64,000 nucleotides of DNA from Cyanobium sp. AMD-g. Lineage in GTDB: Bacteria > Cyanobacteriota > Cyanobacteriia > PCC-6307 > Cyanobiaceae. Position 1 is the stretch's first letter; each line of letters opens with the position of its first letter. Under the pieces are notes generated by a model. It had not been told where the DNA came from. It did not search any database and saw nothing but the letters and a program-made list of their open reading frames with translations. Both the position numbers and the translations under genes were made by a program. Location: positions 124,001 to 188,000 of the forward strand of contig NZ_JAGQCW010000003.1 in the NCBI RefSeq assembly GCF_024346395.1. Reading direction: 5' to 3'. Positions 10,563 to 19,267 of this stretch are shown piece after piece.

Positions 10563-11806
10563 GGCCGCAGGGGTCCGGTGGGGGTGTCCTTGCGGATCCA
10601 GCGCAGTTCCACGCTGATCGGGTCGGGGGTGTCGGCGGTCTGGCTGGCCACCGCCTCGAGGTTGGCGGTGACGCCGGCGGGCCGCTCGCTGAGTTCGCGG
10701 GCGAGGGCGTTGAGGCTGGCGGCATCGAACTGGAGGCCGTTGGCCAGGGTGCCCTGGCGCTGGACCTTGGCGAAGGCGGCGGCCAGCATCAGGTTGAGGC
10801 GGCTGCGCACGGCGTCGAGCTCGCGGACGTCGGGCTCGAGGGCGGTGCGGGAGAGCACCTCCCCCTGCTCCACCACCTGGCGGTTGGGGCGCAGGTCGGG
10901 GAAGGCCAGCACCTGGGTCTCGCCCCGCAGCACGTTGGCGGCCGAGCGGATGCTGACCACCCAGGCGCCAGGGGAGGCGAGCAACGATTCGAGCCGGGTG
11001 ATGTCGCTGCGGGGCACCAGCAGGATCTGGCGGTTGGGAGCCTGGCCGGGCAGCAGCAGCTGGAACGCGGCCCGGTTGGACTCCTGCAGCAGGGCATCGA
11101 TCACCTGCTTGGCCTGGTCCGGGCGCTGCAGCAGCACCTTGGCGGTGGCCAGGGGCTGGCCGCTGGCGATCACCACATCACCACGGCGCAGGGCGATGAC
11201 ATTGGTTTCGAGGTCCTTGAGCTCCTTGGCGCCGGCGGCGATGCGCTGGCGCACGCTGGCCAGTTCGGTCTCGGTGCGTCGGATCTCCGCGTCCCGGCCG
11301 CGCACCTCCCGGCTGAGCCGGGCCCGCTCGGCCTCCAGCCGGACGCGCTCGGCCTGCAGGGGCTGCAGCTCGCGGCGCAGGGTGTCGACGCGACGTTCGG
11401 CGGCCAGCAGCTGGCTCCGGGCCCGGCGCTGGCTGGCCAGGGCCTGGTCCCGGCGGCGTTCGGCGGTGGTGAGATCCAGGCGGCTGCGTTCCAGCTCGCC
11501 CCGGGTGCGTTGCAGTTCACCCTTGTTGCGCTCCAGGGCGGCGCGGCTGTCCCGCAGGCGGTCCTGGATCTGGTCGAGCTGGAAAAGCCCCACCCGCAGG
11601 CGTTCGCTCACCAGCAGCATCAACGCCAGGGACACGGCGCTGATCAGGCTGCCGGTGAGCACCGTGATCACCACGGCCGTCTTGCGGGGCCGCAGGTTGA
11701 ACAGGCTGAGGCGCGCCTTGCCCACGCGGCTGCCGAGCCGGTCGCCCAGGGTGGAGAGCACTCCGCCGAGCACCAGAAGGGCCAGGATCAGCAGCCAACC
11801 CGACAC
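10559..11806 (-). CDS. DUF3084 membrane-anchored coiled-coil protein
   Basis: A cyanobacterial DUF3084 protein of unknown function. The start chosen is the GTG at 11806, which puts a membrane helix (GWLLILALLVLGGVLSTLGD) at the N-terminus. A second helix follows (TAVVITVLTGSLISAVSLAL), then about 150 residues of heptad-rich coiled coil dense in Leu, Arg, Glu and Gln, then a globular C-terminal part. The frame is open to an upstream ATG at 11863, but that would add a charged leader. It probably sits in the inner membrane with its coiled coil extending outward or into the cytoplasm. Confidence 0.78.
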   Translation of the reverse strand: MSGWLLILALLVLGGVLSTLGDRLGSRVGKARLSLFNLRPRKTAVVITVLTGSLISAVSLALMLLVSERLRVGLFQLDQIQDRLRDSRAALERNKGELQRTRGELERSRLDLTTAERRRDQALASQRRARSQLLAAERRVDTLRRELQPLQAERVRLEAERARLSREVRGRDAEIRRTETELASVRQRIAAGAKELKDLETNVIALRRGDVVIASGQPLATAKVLLQRPDQAKQVIDALLQESNRAAFQLLLPGQAPNRQILLVPRSDITRLESLLASPGAWVVSIRSAANVLRGETQVLAFPDLRPNRQVVEQGEVLSRTALEPDVRELDAVRSRLNLMLAAAFAKVQRQGTLANGLQFDAASLNALARELSERPAGVTANLEAVASQTADTPDPISVELRWIRKDTPTGPLRP

Positions 11807-11892
11807 CGTCTGCGCCTCGGTTTTGCGGTGCACCAAGTATCCCTGCCGGCGGCCGCCTGGCACCCGGCTGGGGCCAGCCGGTCCGCTGAATC

Positions 11893-12633
11893 TCAGCTGA
11901 ATCGCTTGGCCAGGGCGATGGGGTCGAAGACGGTGATCTTCTTGCGGTCGATCTGGACCAGACCGTCGTTGCGCAGATCGCCCAGCAGGCGGGTGATGGT
12001 GACCCGGGTGGAGCCGATCGCCTCGGCGATGGCCTGGTGGGAGAGGCGCAGGTCGATGGTGATCCCCTCGCTGCCGGGAACGCCGAAGTCGCGGCAGAGG
12101 ACGAGCAGGAAGCTCACCAGCCGGGAGGACATGTCCCGGTGGGTGAGGGTCTCGATCATGGTTTCGGTCTGGAGGATGCGGGAGGAGAGGCCCTGCAGCA
12201 GCAGCAGACCGACGCTGGCGTCCTGCTCAATGGCGCGCCGCACCGAGGTGGCCGGGGCCGTGACCATCTCGACCCGGGTGAAGGCGATGGCGTGGTAAAA
12301 GCGGTCGGAGCGCTGGCCGGTGAGCAGCGAGAGCACTCCGAACAGGCTGTTCTCCCGCAGAAGGGCCACGGTGATCTCTTCGCCGGACTCATAGACGCGC
12401 GAGAGGCGCACGGCGCCGCGGCGCAGCAGGTAGACGCGCTCGGCGGGATCGCCGGGGAAGAAGATCGTCTTGCCGCGCTCGATGGTTTCAACGCTGCTGC
12501 CGGCCAGGCCCCGGATCACTTCCAGCAGGGTGACGGTGTTGGCGCCGGGGGCGCCCATGGGCGTCACCGACCCGGGGGATCCGCTGGATGGGCTGCTGGG
12601 GTAGCGGCTGAAGCCACGCGTGGCGCCGACCAT
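11893..12633 (-). CDS. ntcA: Global nitrogen regulator NtcA
   Basis: CRP-family transcription factor that senses 2-oxoglutarate and controls nitrogen assimilation. The 246 residues contain the cNMP-type sensor fold ([20 protein letters not shown], then [18 protein letters not shown]) and a C-terminal helix-turn-helix ([20 protein letters not shown]) that reads GTA-N8-TAC sites. The ending [18 protein letters not shown] is typical of NtcA. The N-terminus is about 20 residues longer than usual; ATG at 12558 is an alternative. A class II NtcA-type promoter lies just upstream, pointing to autoregulation. Confidence 0.96.
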   Translation of the reverse strand: MVGATRGFSRYPSSPSSGSPGSVTPMGAPGANTVTLLEVIRGLAGSSVETIERGKTIFFPGDPAERVYLLRRGAVRLSRVYESGEEITVALLRENSLFGVLSLLTGQRSDRFYHAIAFTRVEMVTAPATSVRRAIEQDASVGLLLLQGLSSRILQTETMIETLTHRDMSSRLVSFLLVLCRDFGVPGSEGITIDLRLSHQAIAEAIGSTRVTITRLLGDLRNDGLVQIDRKKITVFDPIALAKRFS

Positions 12634-12655
12634 TAAGGCGTGGCGAATGGGTAGG

Positions 12656-12697
12656 AACCTATGGATCGGCCTGGCTGATCCATGTAGCCAATGACAC
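12656..12697 (-). promoter_or_regulatory. NtcA-type class II promoter in front of ntcA
   Basis: Read on the minus strand, GTG-N8-TAC (12697-12684) is one base off the NtcA consensus GTA-N8-TAC. Exactly 22 bases later comes TAGGTT (12661-12656), matching the TAN3T -10 box. The 22-base spacing is the classical one for NtcA-activated promoters. It lies between the rph stop and the ntcA start, so it would give ntcA its own autoregulated promoter. Confidence 0.65.
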
Positions 12698-12700
12698 TCT

Positions 12701-13444
12701 TTAGCCGGTCGTGCGTGTGGCCGCCACCACAGACAGGGCCTGGCGCTGGGCCTCCTGCAGGGCGCGCAGGCCCGGTTCGGCCAGATCCAGCAGGGCGTCG
12801 AGGCTGGCGCGGGGGAAGGGGGCGCCCTCGGCGGTGCCCTGGATCTCCAGCAACCGGCCCTGCTCGTCCATCACCACGTTGAGGTCGACCTCGGCGCGGG
12901 AATCCTCGGAATAGTCGAGATCCAGCAGGGCCACGCCGTCCACCAGGCCCACCGACACGGCCGACACCTGCTGACGCAGGGGTGAGGCCTGCAGCACGCC
13001 CTGCTGCTGCAGGCGCTCCAGGGCGGCGGCCAGGGCCACCCAGGCGCCGGTGATCGAGGCGGTGCGGGTGCCGGCATCGGCCTGGAGCACGTCGCAGTCG
13101 ACCAGCAGGGTGCGCTCGCCGAGGGCCGCCAGATCGAGGGAGGCCCGCAGGCTGCGGCCGATCAGCCGCTGGATTTCCTGGGTGCGGCCGGAGAGCTTCA
13201 TCAGCTCGCGGCCCTGGCGGCTGGGGGTGGAGGCCGGCAGCAGGCGGTATTCGGCGCTGAGCCAGCCGTTACCCGAGCCCCGCCGCCAGCGGGGCACCTC
13301 GGGATCGAGGCAGACGCTGCAGAGCACGCGGGTGCGGCCCGCCGAGAAGAACACCGAGCTCAGGGCGAAGCCCATCGGGTCCCATTCGAGGCCCACGGGG
13401 CGCAGCTCGTCGGCGCGGCGGCCGTCGTTGCGGGGAGTGGTCAC
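12701..13444 (-). CDS. rph: Ribonuclease PH
   Basis: Phosphorolytic 3'-5' exoribonuclease that trims tRNA 3' ends. The 247-residue sequence has [15 protein letters not shown] at the N-terminus, then [19 protein letters not shown] and [17 protein letters not shown], all hallmarks of RNase PH. It lies upstream of ntcA on the same strand with 67 bases between, a gap that contains an ntcA promoter, so the two need not be coregulated. Confidence 0.95.
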   Translation of the reverse strand: MTTPRNDGRRADELRPVGLEWDPMGFALSSVFFSAGRTRVLCSVCLDPEVPRWRRGSGNGWLSAEYRLLPASTPSRQGRELMKLSGRTQEIQRLIGRSLRASLDLAALGERTLLVDCDVLQADAGTRTASITGAWVALAAALERLQQQGVLQASPLRQQVSAVSVGLVDGVALLDLDYSEDSRAEVDLNVVMDEQGRLLEIQGTAEGAPFPRASLDALLDLAEPGLRALQEAQRQALSVVAATRTTG

Positions 13445-13608
13445 GGGAGCGTCGGCGGAGCCGGGCCAGCGTAGGCGGCGCCAGTGGTACGTCTGTTCCG
13501 AGCCACTACCGATGGTGTGCCGAGCCGGCAGGGGCCGCTACATTCGGGTGGTGAGGGGCTGGGGCTAGCCGTCCAGACCCTTCACACCAACGCTTCCTTG
13601 GGGTGTCC

Positions 13609-14196
13609 ATGACCGCCAGCCTCATCGACACCACCCACCCCCATCGCCCTGTGGCGCTGGTGCCACCCCTGGCGGCCCCGCTGCGGCTGGTGAGCCAGCC
13701 CGAGGGGCTGCTGCAGATCCACACGGCGCCGTTCCGGGGCAGCTTTGCGGCGGTGTTCAGCCAGGCCCTGCGCAGCGCCGGGCTGGGCAGCCGGGTGCTG
13801 GTGAGCCAGTTCCTCAAGGGGGGCGTGGAGCAGGGGCCGGCCGGCAGCCTGCGGCTGTGCGGCCGGCTGGAGTGGCTGCGGCCGGGCACGCCCCACTGCC
13901 TCGATGGGCCGCCGGGTTCCCAGGGGGAGGAGGGGGCCACGGCCGAGGAGGCGCTCGGGGCGGTGGCGGAGGTGTGGGAGGTGAGCCGCCAGCGGCTGCT
14001 GAAGGGCGACCTGGATCTGCTGGTGCTCGATGAGCTGGGCCTGGCGATCGCCCTGGGATATCTGCCGGCCGAATCGGTGATCGAGGCGCTTGAACAGCGG
14101 CCGGCCCATCTGGATGTCATCCTGACGGGCCCCTCGATGCCGGCCAGCCTGATGGCGATGGCCGATCAGGTCACCCAGTTGCGCCGCGGCGGCTGA
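13609..14196 (+). CDS. CobO/BtuR-like protein with lost P-loop
   Basis: A 195-residue protein that lines up with ATP:corrinoid adenosyltransferases of the CobO/BtuR family along most of its length: ALRSAGLGSRVLVSQFLKGG matches the segment after the P-loop, and LDLLVLDELGLAIALGYLP carries the Walker B-like region, followed by RPAHLDVILTGPSMP. However, the Walker A lysine and its glycines are gone: where CobO has GNGKGKTT this protein has APFRGSFA. It is therefore unlikely to bind ATP in the normal way. ATG 13609 is chosen over the GTG two codons upstream. dcd begins 4 bases after its stop, suggesting cotranscription. A TACATT at 13539-13544 may be its -10 box. Confidence 0.7.
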   Translation: MTASLIDTTHPHRPVALVPPLAAPLRLVSQPEGLLQIHTAPFRGSFAAVFSQALRSAGLGSRVLVSQFLKGGVEQGPAGSLRLCGRLEWLRPGTPHCLDGPPGSQGEEGATAEEALGAVAEVWEVSRQRLLKGDLDLLVLDELGLAIALGYLPAESVIEALEQRPAHLDVILTGPSMPASLMAMADQVTQLRRGG

Positions 14197-14200
14197 CGCC

Positions 14201-14794
14201 ATGCTCAAGAACGACCACTGGATCAACGAACAGGCCGCCGGCGGGATGCTGGAGCCGTTCCAGCCGACGCTGGTGCGCCACCTGGATCCGGAGGGCCGCA
14301 CCGGGCCGGTGCTGAGCTTCGGGTGCTCGTCCTACGGGTACGACCTGCGGCTGTCGCCGAAGGAGTTCCTGATCTTCCGCCACGTGCCCGGCACGGTGAT
14401 GAACCCGAAGCGGTTCAACCCGGCGAACCTGGAGCCGGCGCCGATGCACAGCGACGAGGACGGCGATTACTTCATCCTGCCGGCCCATTCCTACGGGCTG
14501 GGGGTGGCGCTGGAGAAGATGAAGGTGCCGTCAAACATCACCGTGATCTGCCTGGGCAAGAGCACCTACGCGCGGCTGGGCATCATCGTGAACACCACCC
14601 CCGCCGAAGCCGGCTGGGAGGGCCACCTCACCCTGGAGTTCAGCAATTCCTCCGGCGCCGACTGCCGCATCTACGCCGGCGAAGGCATCTGCCAGCTGCT
14701 GTTCTTCGAAGGCGACCCCTGCGCCACCACCTACAACGACCGCAAGGGCAAGTACCAGCATCAGCCTGAGCGGGTGACGTTGGCGAAGGTTTAG
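14201..14794 (+). CDS. dcd: dCTP deaminase
   Basis: Deaminates dCTP to dUTP, feeding dTMP synthesis. The 197-residue translation has FGCSSYGYDLRLSPKEF at the N-terminus, the nucleotide-binding GKSTYARLGI, and NTTPAEAGWEGHLTLEF with the catalytic Glu. It belongs to the same pathway as thyX at 40658-41383. It is the last high-GC core gene before the AT-richer defence island. Confidence 0.95.
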   Translation: MLKNDHWINEQAAGGMLEPFQPTLVRHLDPEGRTGPVLSFGCSSYGYDLRLSPKEFLIFRHVPGTVMNPKRFNPANLEPAPMHSDEDGDYFILPAHSYGLGVALEKMKVPSNITVICLGKSTYARLGIIVNTTPAEAGWEGHLTLEFSNSSGADCRIYAGEGICQLLFFEGDPCATTYNDRKGKYQHQPERVTLAKV

Positions 14795-15044
14795 AGGGGA
14801 TGAACAGTTGGTTGTCGGGTCCGTCCAAATCGCTTGGCTGGGGAGGCTCCTTGGCGCTGAGGACTCGTGGGGGAAGATTTCTGAGAAAAATAGCCCGCAC
14901 AAAGCCAACTGCTTATGCGGCTGCGGAACGGGGATGAGGGCGGTTATCGGAACCTCCGAATAAAGCGTTAGCAGGATTGCCAAGCCTTCTGCGCTATGCA
15001 CATTACTATGCCTCTGATACAGTTCCTATATTGACTGCAGATCT

Positions 15045-15794
15045 ATGGCGAGTAACTTTGCTCCTGGAGATAAAGTATTTGTTCCAGTATCAAGGTTGCC
15101 GGGACTGGAGAATCATCCCTCAGCATTCTATGAAACCAAAATTGTCGAAGTAGGTGTCCACAAGGCCAAGGTCAGCCTTCCTCAAGGCGCGATCTCGGAA
15201 TGGATTGGAACAGGCTTGTGCCACAAGAATATTGGAATACTGATCTTCTCCATTGGTGATTTCGAGACTGAGCCGACACTTCTGGAGCCCCTCACCAAAT
15301 CAGTAGTGCAATACTGCCGTCTGCTGGTTTCTGATGATTACTTACGAGCGGTTCGAGTCAGATCACTTGCTGAAGTTACTCAAGTCTGGCGCCTCACACA
15401 TGGCGCATACTCACATGTAATTCTGATTGGCCACGGCAGTCCAAGTGGAATCAAGTTCGCCCTTGATGGGTGGGTAGGGCAGGCAGCGTTAGGTGATGCA
15501 TTTAGAGTTGAGGATGGTCACGGCCGAATCATTTTGTCTTTGTGCTGCAAAACTGGCTACAAATCAATCGGGGGAAAGCTTTCAGAAGACGATGCATTTA
15601 GTCACTTCATCGGTCCGTTTCACAGTGTGCACGGTGCGATTGCTTCTCAATTCGCCCAGACGTTTCTAGCATTTCACTTTCTTGTTGGGGAAAGTGTGGG
15701 CGTTGCATTTAAGCATGCCAGATCCTATACACCAGGCAGCACAAGTTTTAGGCTTTGGCAAAATGGGAGGCTCAAAGCTGGGCCAAAGAGTTAA
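15045..15794 (+). CDS. Putative caspase/CHAT-like cysteine hydrolase with SH3-like N-terminus
   Basis: A 249-residue protein I cannot place in a named family. Residues 6-60 (GDKVFVPV, then YETKIVEVGVHKAKVSLPQG) look like a small SH3/Tudor-like barrel. Residues 63-225 have the order expected of a caspase-like fold: a strand ILIFSIGD, helices, the strand HVILIGHGSPSG with His130-Gly131, then RIILSLCCKTG with Cys167/Cys168. A His-Gly followed by a strand ending in Cys is the clan CD dyad layout. The AT-rich codons match the CBASS genes downstream and not dcd. TATATT at 15027-15032 may be a -10 box, giving a very short leader. It is 280 bases upstream of the CBASS operon, same strand. Function as a defence effector is inference. 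Confidence 0.5.
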   Translation: MASNFAPGDKVFVPVSRLPGLENHPSAFYETKIVEVGVHKAKVSLPQGAISEWIGTGLCHKNIGILIFSIGDFETEPTLLEPLTKSVVQYCRLLVSDDYLRAVRVRSLAEVTQVWRLTHGAYSHVILIGHGSPSGIKFALDGWVGQAALGDAFRVEDGHGRIILSLCCKTGYKSIGGKLSEDDAFSHFIGPFHSVHGAIASQFAQTFLAFHFLVGESVGVAFKHARSYTPGSTSFRLWQNGRLKAGPKS

Positions 15795-16074
15795 CCTGCT
15801 AACACAGCCATTCACCAGAGCCGCCGCCAGCATTGCCCAGCCAAGACCATTGGCTCTCTGCGGCCTGGTGATGGCAGCGTTATACGGGCAGAGTCTGCTG
15901 CAATAGATCTGAGCCGATGAGAGACAATGCAATAAACAATTCTACTCTGTAATCACTTGATGGCCTAGTCGCTCACGCTAGGTGCAGGGGGCGGGTGCGG
16001 CTATCCGTACCTTGAACGCTATATATGGTGTCTTAGGGTAAGTCCAATCCAGCAAGCCGTAGCAGGAAAGCGCT

Positions 16075-17085
16075 GTGCCTTTAGTCCAGTCTTACTTCGA
16101 GAATTTCCACAAGATCATCAAGCTTGACGAGGACGACGAGAAGGCTAAGTTAAGAGAAAAGCGAGACACGCTCCTTCAAAATCTAAAGGCCAACCTTCCT
16201 GCCGAGGTGCCTGTCTTTGAGGCCTTTCACCAAGGTAGTTACTCCATGCACACGGGGATAGTCCCGCTGGATGGAAATTACGACATTGATGTCGGCCTAG
16301 TCTTCGACTGCTCACGCAGTGAATATCCAGACCCAGTCTCGCTAAAGAAGGTGGTACGTGATGCACTAAATACACATGGCCGCACCATAGATATCCGAAG
16401 GCCCTGTGTCACAGTCAACTACATACGCGATGGCGAGCCGGAGTATCACGTCGACTTGGCCATCTATGCAATGCGCAATGACGATACCCTCGACTTAGCC
16501 AAGGGCAAGGAGAATTCAGACGTGAGCAGGAGGATCTGGGAACAGTCCAACCCTAGGGAGTTAACTCGTCTTATCTGCAACGCCTGCGATGACAAAGTTG
16601 AACGGGCACAGTACCGCCGATGTATTCGATACATCAAACGATGGAGAGACCAACACTTCTCATCCGGCGGTTCCCCGCTCAGTATTGCTCTCACCGTTGC
16701 AGCTATGCATTGGTTCAAACCACGGTTCGAGGTATCGGGGAAAGCCGCCGATTTGTTGGCATTGCTCGACTTGGTGAAAGAGATGCTGAATCAGTTTCGT
16801 GGCACTTCATCTACTGATGGCTGGCATGAGCGTCTCTCGGTGATGCTCCCTGTTATGCCCTTCAACGATCTAACGGAATGCATGACCAATACACAAATGA
16901 CGACGCTCCAAGCAAAACTAGAGTCTTTACGTAATTCTCTCGAGGATGCCTACGACGAGACGCTGCCAGAAGAAGCCTGCAAAATCATGCAGAAACAGTT
17001 CGGTAGCGATTTCCCACTTCCGGATAAGTCGCAAACTGCAAAGGCTGTTGCAGCTCCTTACATCAGCACGGGTACGTCAGCTTGA
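16075..17085 (+). CDS. CBASS cyclic-nucleotide synthase (CD-NTase)
   Basis: First gene of a type II CBASS anti-phage operon. CD-NTases make cyclic di- or trinucleotides when phage is sensed, and these activate the effector. In 336 residues the nucleotidyltransferase signature is complete: HQGSYSMHTG with Gly54-Ser55, NYDIDVGLVF with Asp70 and Asp72, and YHVDLAIY with Asp127 as third metal ligand. The nucleotide product and clade cannot be told by eye. It starts at GTG 16075, preceded by AGGAA at 16064-16068. Its C-terminus (YISTGTSA) is the expected site of Cap2-driven conjugation. Its TGA overlaps the TTG start of the next gene. Confidence 0.92.
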   Translation: MPLVQSYFENFHKIIKLDEDDEKAKLREKRDTLLQNLKANLPAEVPVFEAFHQGSYSMHTGIVPLDGNYDIDVGLVFDCSRSEYPDPVSLKKVVRDALNTHGRTIDIRRPCVTVNYIRDGEPEYHVDLAIYAMRNDDTLDLAKGKENSDVSRRIWEQSNPRELTRLICNACDDKVERAQYRRCIRYIKRWRDQHFSSGGSPLSIALTVAAMHWFKPRFEVSGKAADLLALLDLVKEMLNQFRGTSSTDGWHERLSVMLPVMPFNDLTECMTNTQMTTLQAKLESLRNSLEDAYDETLPEEACKIMQKQFGSDFPLPDKSQTAKAVAAPYISTGTSA

Positions 17086-18788
17086 CTGAGGAAGCGACAG
17101 ATGAATCCGCCGTCCTTAATGAGTACTTTCGTGCCGTTGAAGAGTTATTTGGACAGCAAGGCTTGAAAGCCGAGAGATTCGAAAGTCAAAGAAAAGGCTA
17201 CTTGGGTATAAGGCTCGCTGGCAGTGGCGACAATGTCTGGAAGCTCCACGTCGCGTGCAACCCAGATTCGTTGTCGCTGCCTAATCTATTTCTAGAAGAA
17301 TCCAACCGATTGCTTGCCCATGTCAGTTATCGCGGAATGGTTTGCGTAAATGATGGGCAAGGGATGTCCTTAGACTCGGAGCGGCATGCCGAGATCACCG
17401 CTCAAACTGTATTGGCAGGATATGAGATATTGGAGCGATCGGCTATCGATGCAGTAAACGACCAAGTAGATTTCTTCAACGAGCTCGAAGGTTACTGGGC
17501 AACATTGCCAGATGTCTGCACAGGCCGAGCAACTTTTGAAGTCGATGCGAAGGACCGACTGCTGACTGCACATTGTGATACAAAGGCAGACCCCCTGGTC
17601 TGGTGGCTGACTGAGTACAGGCATCCTGTCCCTAGGGACTTCCGACCAAACAAAGCCATCAATCAGCGCGCTCTCTATGTTCACCTTGAGCGTGCTCCAG
17701 CCCCTCCGTTCGCCCCAGAGAAGCTGACCGTATCCTTTGTAGACGGAGTTCGCGCTCAGTTCTCACCGGTTCAAGAAGAACTCTGGCGGGGTCTTGTCGG
17801 GTCTTCAAAAAACGGGCCGAAACTTGTCGTGCTGATTGTGTCCATGCCTCGCTCTGCTGGAGGAATCTCGGCCATCGGCATGAGCTTTCGTGTGAAAGAT
17901 GGGTTCGTCGATGCCGGGGTACCACCAGTACCGATTTCATTGCGGCGTCACACGGCGAGCTATATGCGCGAGCGAGGAGGCGCGTCGCTCAAGATGCTGA
18001 ACAAGCATGTGGTGGTCGTGGGTTGTGGCTCGATTGGTTCGCAAGTAGCGGATATCTTGGCGTCAAGTGGTATTGGGCGACTAACGCTGGTGGATCCCGA
18101 TACCTTTACTGAAGATAATGTCTTCAGACATTTCCTCCCGGTTTATTGGGTCGATTCTAAGAAGACACATGCTCTCGCTGTAGTTCTCGAGAATATGTAC
18201 CCTGGTCTTAGCACGACGAGTGTGCCTAAGACCGGGCAGCAGTGGCTGGCGAAAGCCAACCTAGATGGTGTGGATGGCATCGTGATCGCCATTGGACACC
18301 CAACGGTCGAGCGCTCGTTATCGCGAGTATTTCGCGCCAGTGGAATCCATCTGCCTGTGGTTTACACATGGCTTGAAGCTTTGGATCTGGGTGGGCACTC
18401 TGTTCTGGCCTGGACGAAAGGTGAAGGTTGTCTTGATTGCATTTTCCGAGACGACGAAGGGCTATCTTCTCTTTACTCGCGAACAGCGTTTCTTGCTCCA
18501 AACCAGGCTGTGTCGAGGAACCTTACAGGATGTGCTGGGAACTTCGTTCCGTACGGGGCCTTGCAGGCACGCCGAACTGCATTGCTCGCAGCAGAACACC
18601 TGCTTGCGGCCCTTGATGGTTATCAGCCTGCTTCTACTTATCGAAACTGGGTTGGAGAAGGCAGGGTCGCCAGAGTGCAAGGGCTGCATGTCACGCCTTG
18701 GTTCGACATCGCTCGGATGCTTTCAGACGAGGAGGCCACAAAGCGGGTCTTCGGCAGACCGTGCATACGGTGCAAGAGGTCAACGTGA
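17082..18788 (+). CDS. Cap2, E1-E2 ubiquitin-like conjugating fusion of CBASS
   Basis: A 568-residue fusion of an N-terminal E2-like domain and a C-terminal ThiF/E1 adenylation domain. In CBASS, Cap2 attaches the CD-NTase C-terminus to other molecules and primes it. The E2-like part has HVSYRGMVCVNDGQG, putting the likely catalytic Cys at 88. The E1 part has the nucleotide motif VVVVGCGSIGSQ at 309-321 and DPDTFTEDNVFRH. Two CxxC pairs (450/453 and 561/564) probably bind zinc, as in MoeB/ThiF; Cys484 between them is the best E1 active-site candidate. The start is TTG at 17082, overlapping the previous stop; there is no ATG near the N-terminus. Confidence 0.88.
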   Translation: MTEEATDESAVLNEYFRAVEELFGQQGLKAERFESQRKGYLGIRLAGSGDNVWKLHVACNPDSLSLPNLFLEESNRLLAHVSYRGMVCVNDGQGMSLDSERHAEITAQTVLAGYEILERSAIDAVNDQVDFFNELEGYWATLPDVCTGRATFEVDAKDRLLTAHCDTKADPLVWWLTEYRHPVPRDFRPNKAINQRALYVHLERAPAPPFAPEKLTVSFVDGVRAQFSPVQEELWRGLVGSSKNGPKLVVLIVSMPRSAGGISAIGMSFRVKDGFVDAGVPPVPISLRRHTASYMRERGGASLKMLNKHVVVVGCGSIGSQVADILASSGIGRLTLVDPDTFTEDNVFRHFLPVYWVDSKKTHALAVVLENMYPGLSTTSVPKTGQQWLAKANLDGVDGIVIAIGHPTVERSLSRVFRASGIHLPVVYTWLEALDLGGHSVLAWTKGEGCLDCIFRDDEGLSSLYSRTAFLAPNQAVSRNLTGCAGNFVPYGALQARRTALLAAEHLLAALDGYQPASTYRNWVGEGRVARVQGLHVTPWFDIARMLSDEEATKRVFGRPCIRCKRST

Positions 18789-19267
18789 GGTTGGTTTTCT
18801 CGGTCAGCCATAATAGTCGGCTAATCTTTGTTGAGCGTGCCGTCGCACAAATGCAGTTTCACGCTCAGCGTCGCTGGTGGAAATTCGAGGCGGGCGGAGC
18901 ATTACTTGGTAGACACTTGCTCGATTCCAGCGATATTGTTGTAGACGAAGTGACGACGCCTCAGCATGGGGACTGGCGAAGCCGATATTGCTTCTTTAGA
19001 TCACAGCGACATGGAGAGATTGCGAGAGACAGGTGGGCTGAGGAGCAGATGACGATGGCCTATTTAGGCCTCTGGCACACACACCCAGAACCCTGCCCAA
19101 CACCGAGCAACACAGACAAGAGGGATTGGGAAAAGACTGTAAGTGCCGACATGTTTGAAGGTGAACGACTCTTCTTCCCTATAGTGGGTACTACCCTCAT
19201 CCGAGTCTGGTGCCTTAGCCGTAGAGGCTTCATGAGAGAACTGAGAGAGGTTTCTGATAATGCCTAG
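18785..19267 (+). CDS. Cap3, JAB/JAMM isopeptidase of CBASS
   Basis: A 160-residue zinc peptidase of the JAB/JAMM family. In type II CBASS, Cap3 cuts the CD-NTase conjugates made by Cap2 and so restrains the system. The full metal site is present: Glu35 in FEAGGALLGRH, then HTHPEPCPTPSNTD with His98, His100, Ser108 and Asp111. I chose the GTG at 18785, which overlaps the Cap2 stop as GTGA; an ATG at 18698 in the same frame would run 91 bases into Cap2 and add a basic leader with no JAB character. Its end overlaps the next gene by 8 bases. Confidence 0.88.
   Translation: MRLVFSVSHNSRLIFVERAVAQMQFHAQRRWWKFEAGGALLGRHLLDSSDIVVDEVTTPQHGDWRSRYCFFRSQRHGEIARDRWAEEQMTMAYLGLWHTHPEPCPTPSNTDKRDWEKTVSADMFEGERLFFPIVGTTLIRVWCLSRRGFMRELREVSDNA

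Noticed and set aside
18698-18784. Upstream ATG for the JAB protein
   Set aside because: It lies inside the Cap2 CxxC coding region and adds a basic leader without JAB similarity; GTG 18785 with GTGA overlap fits better.
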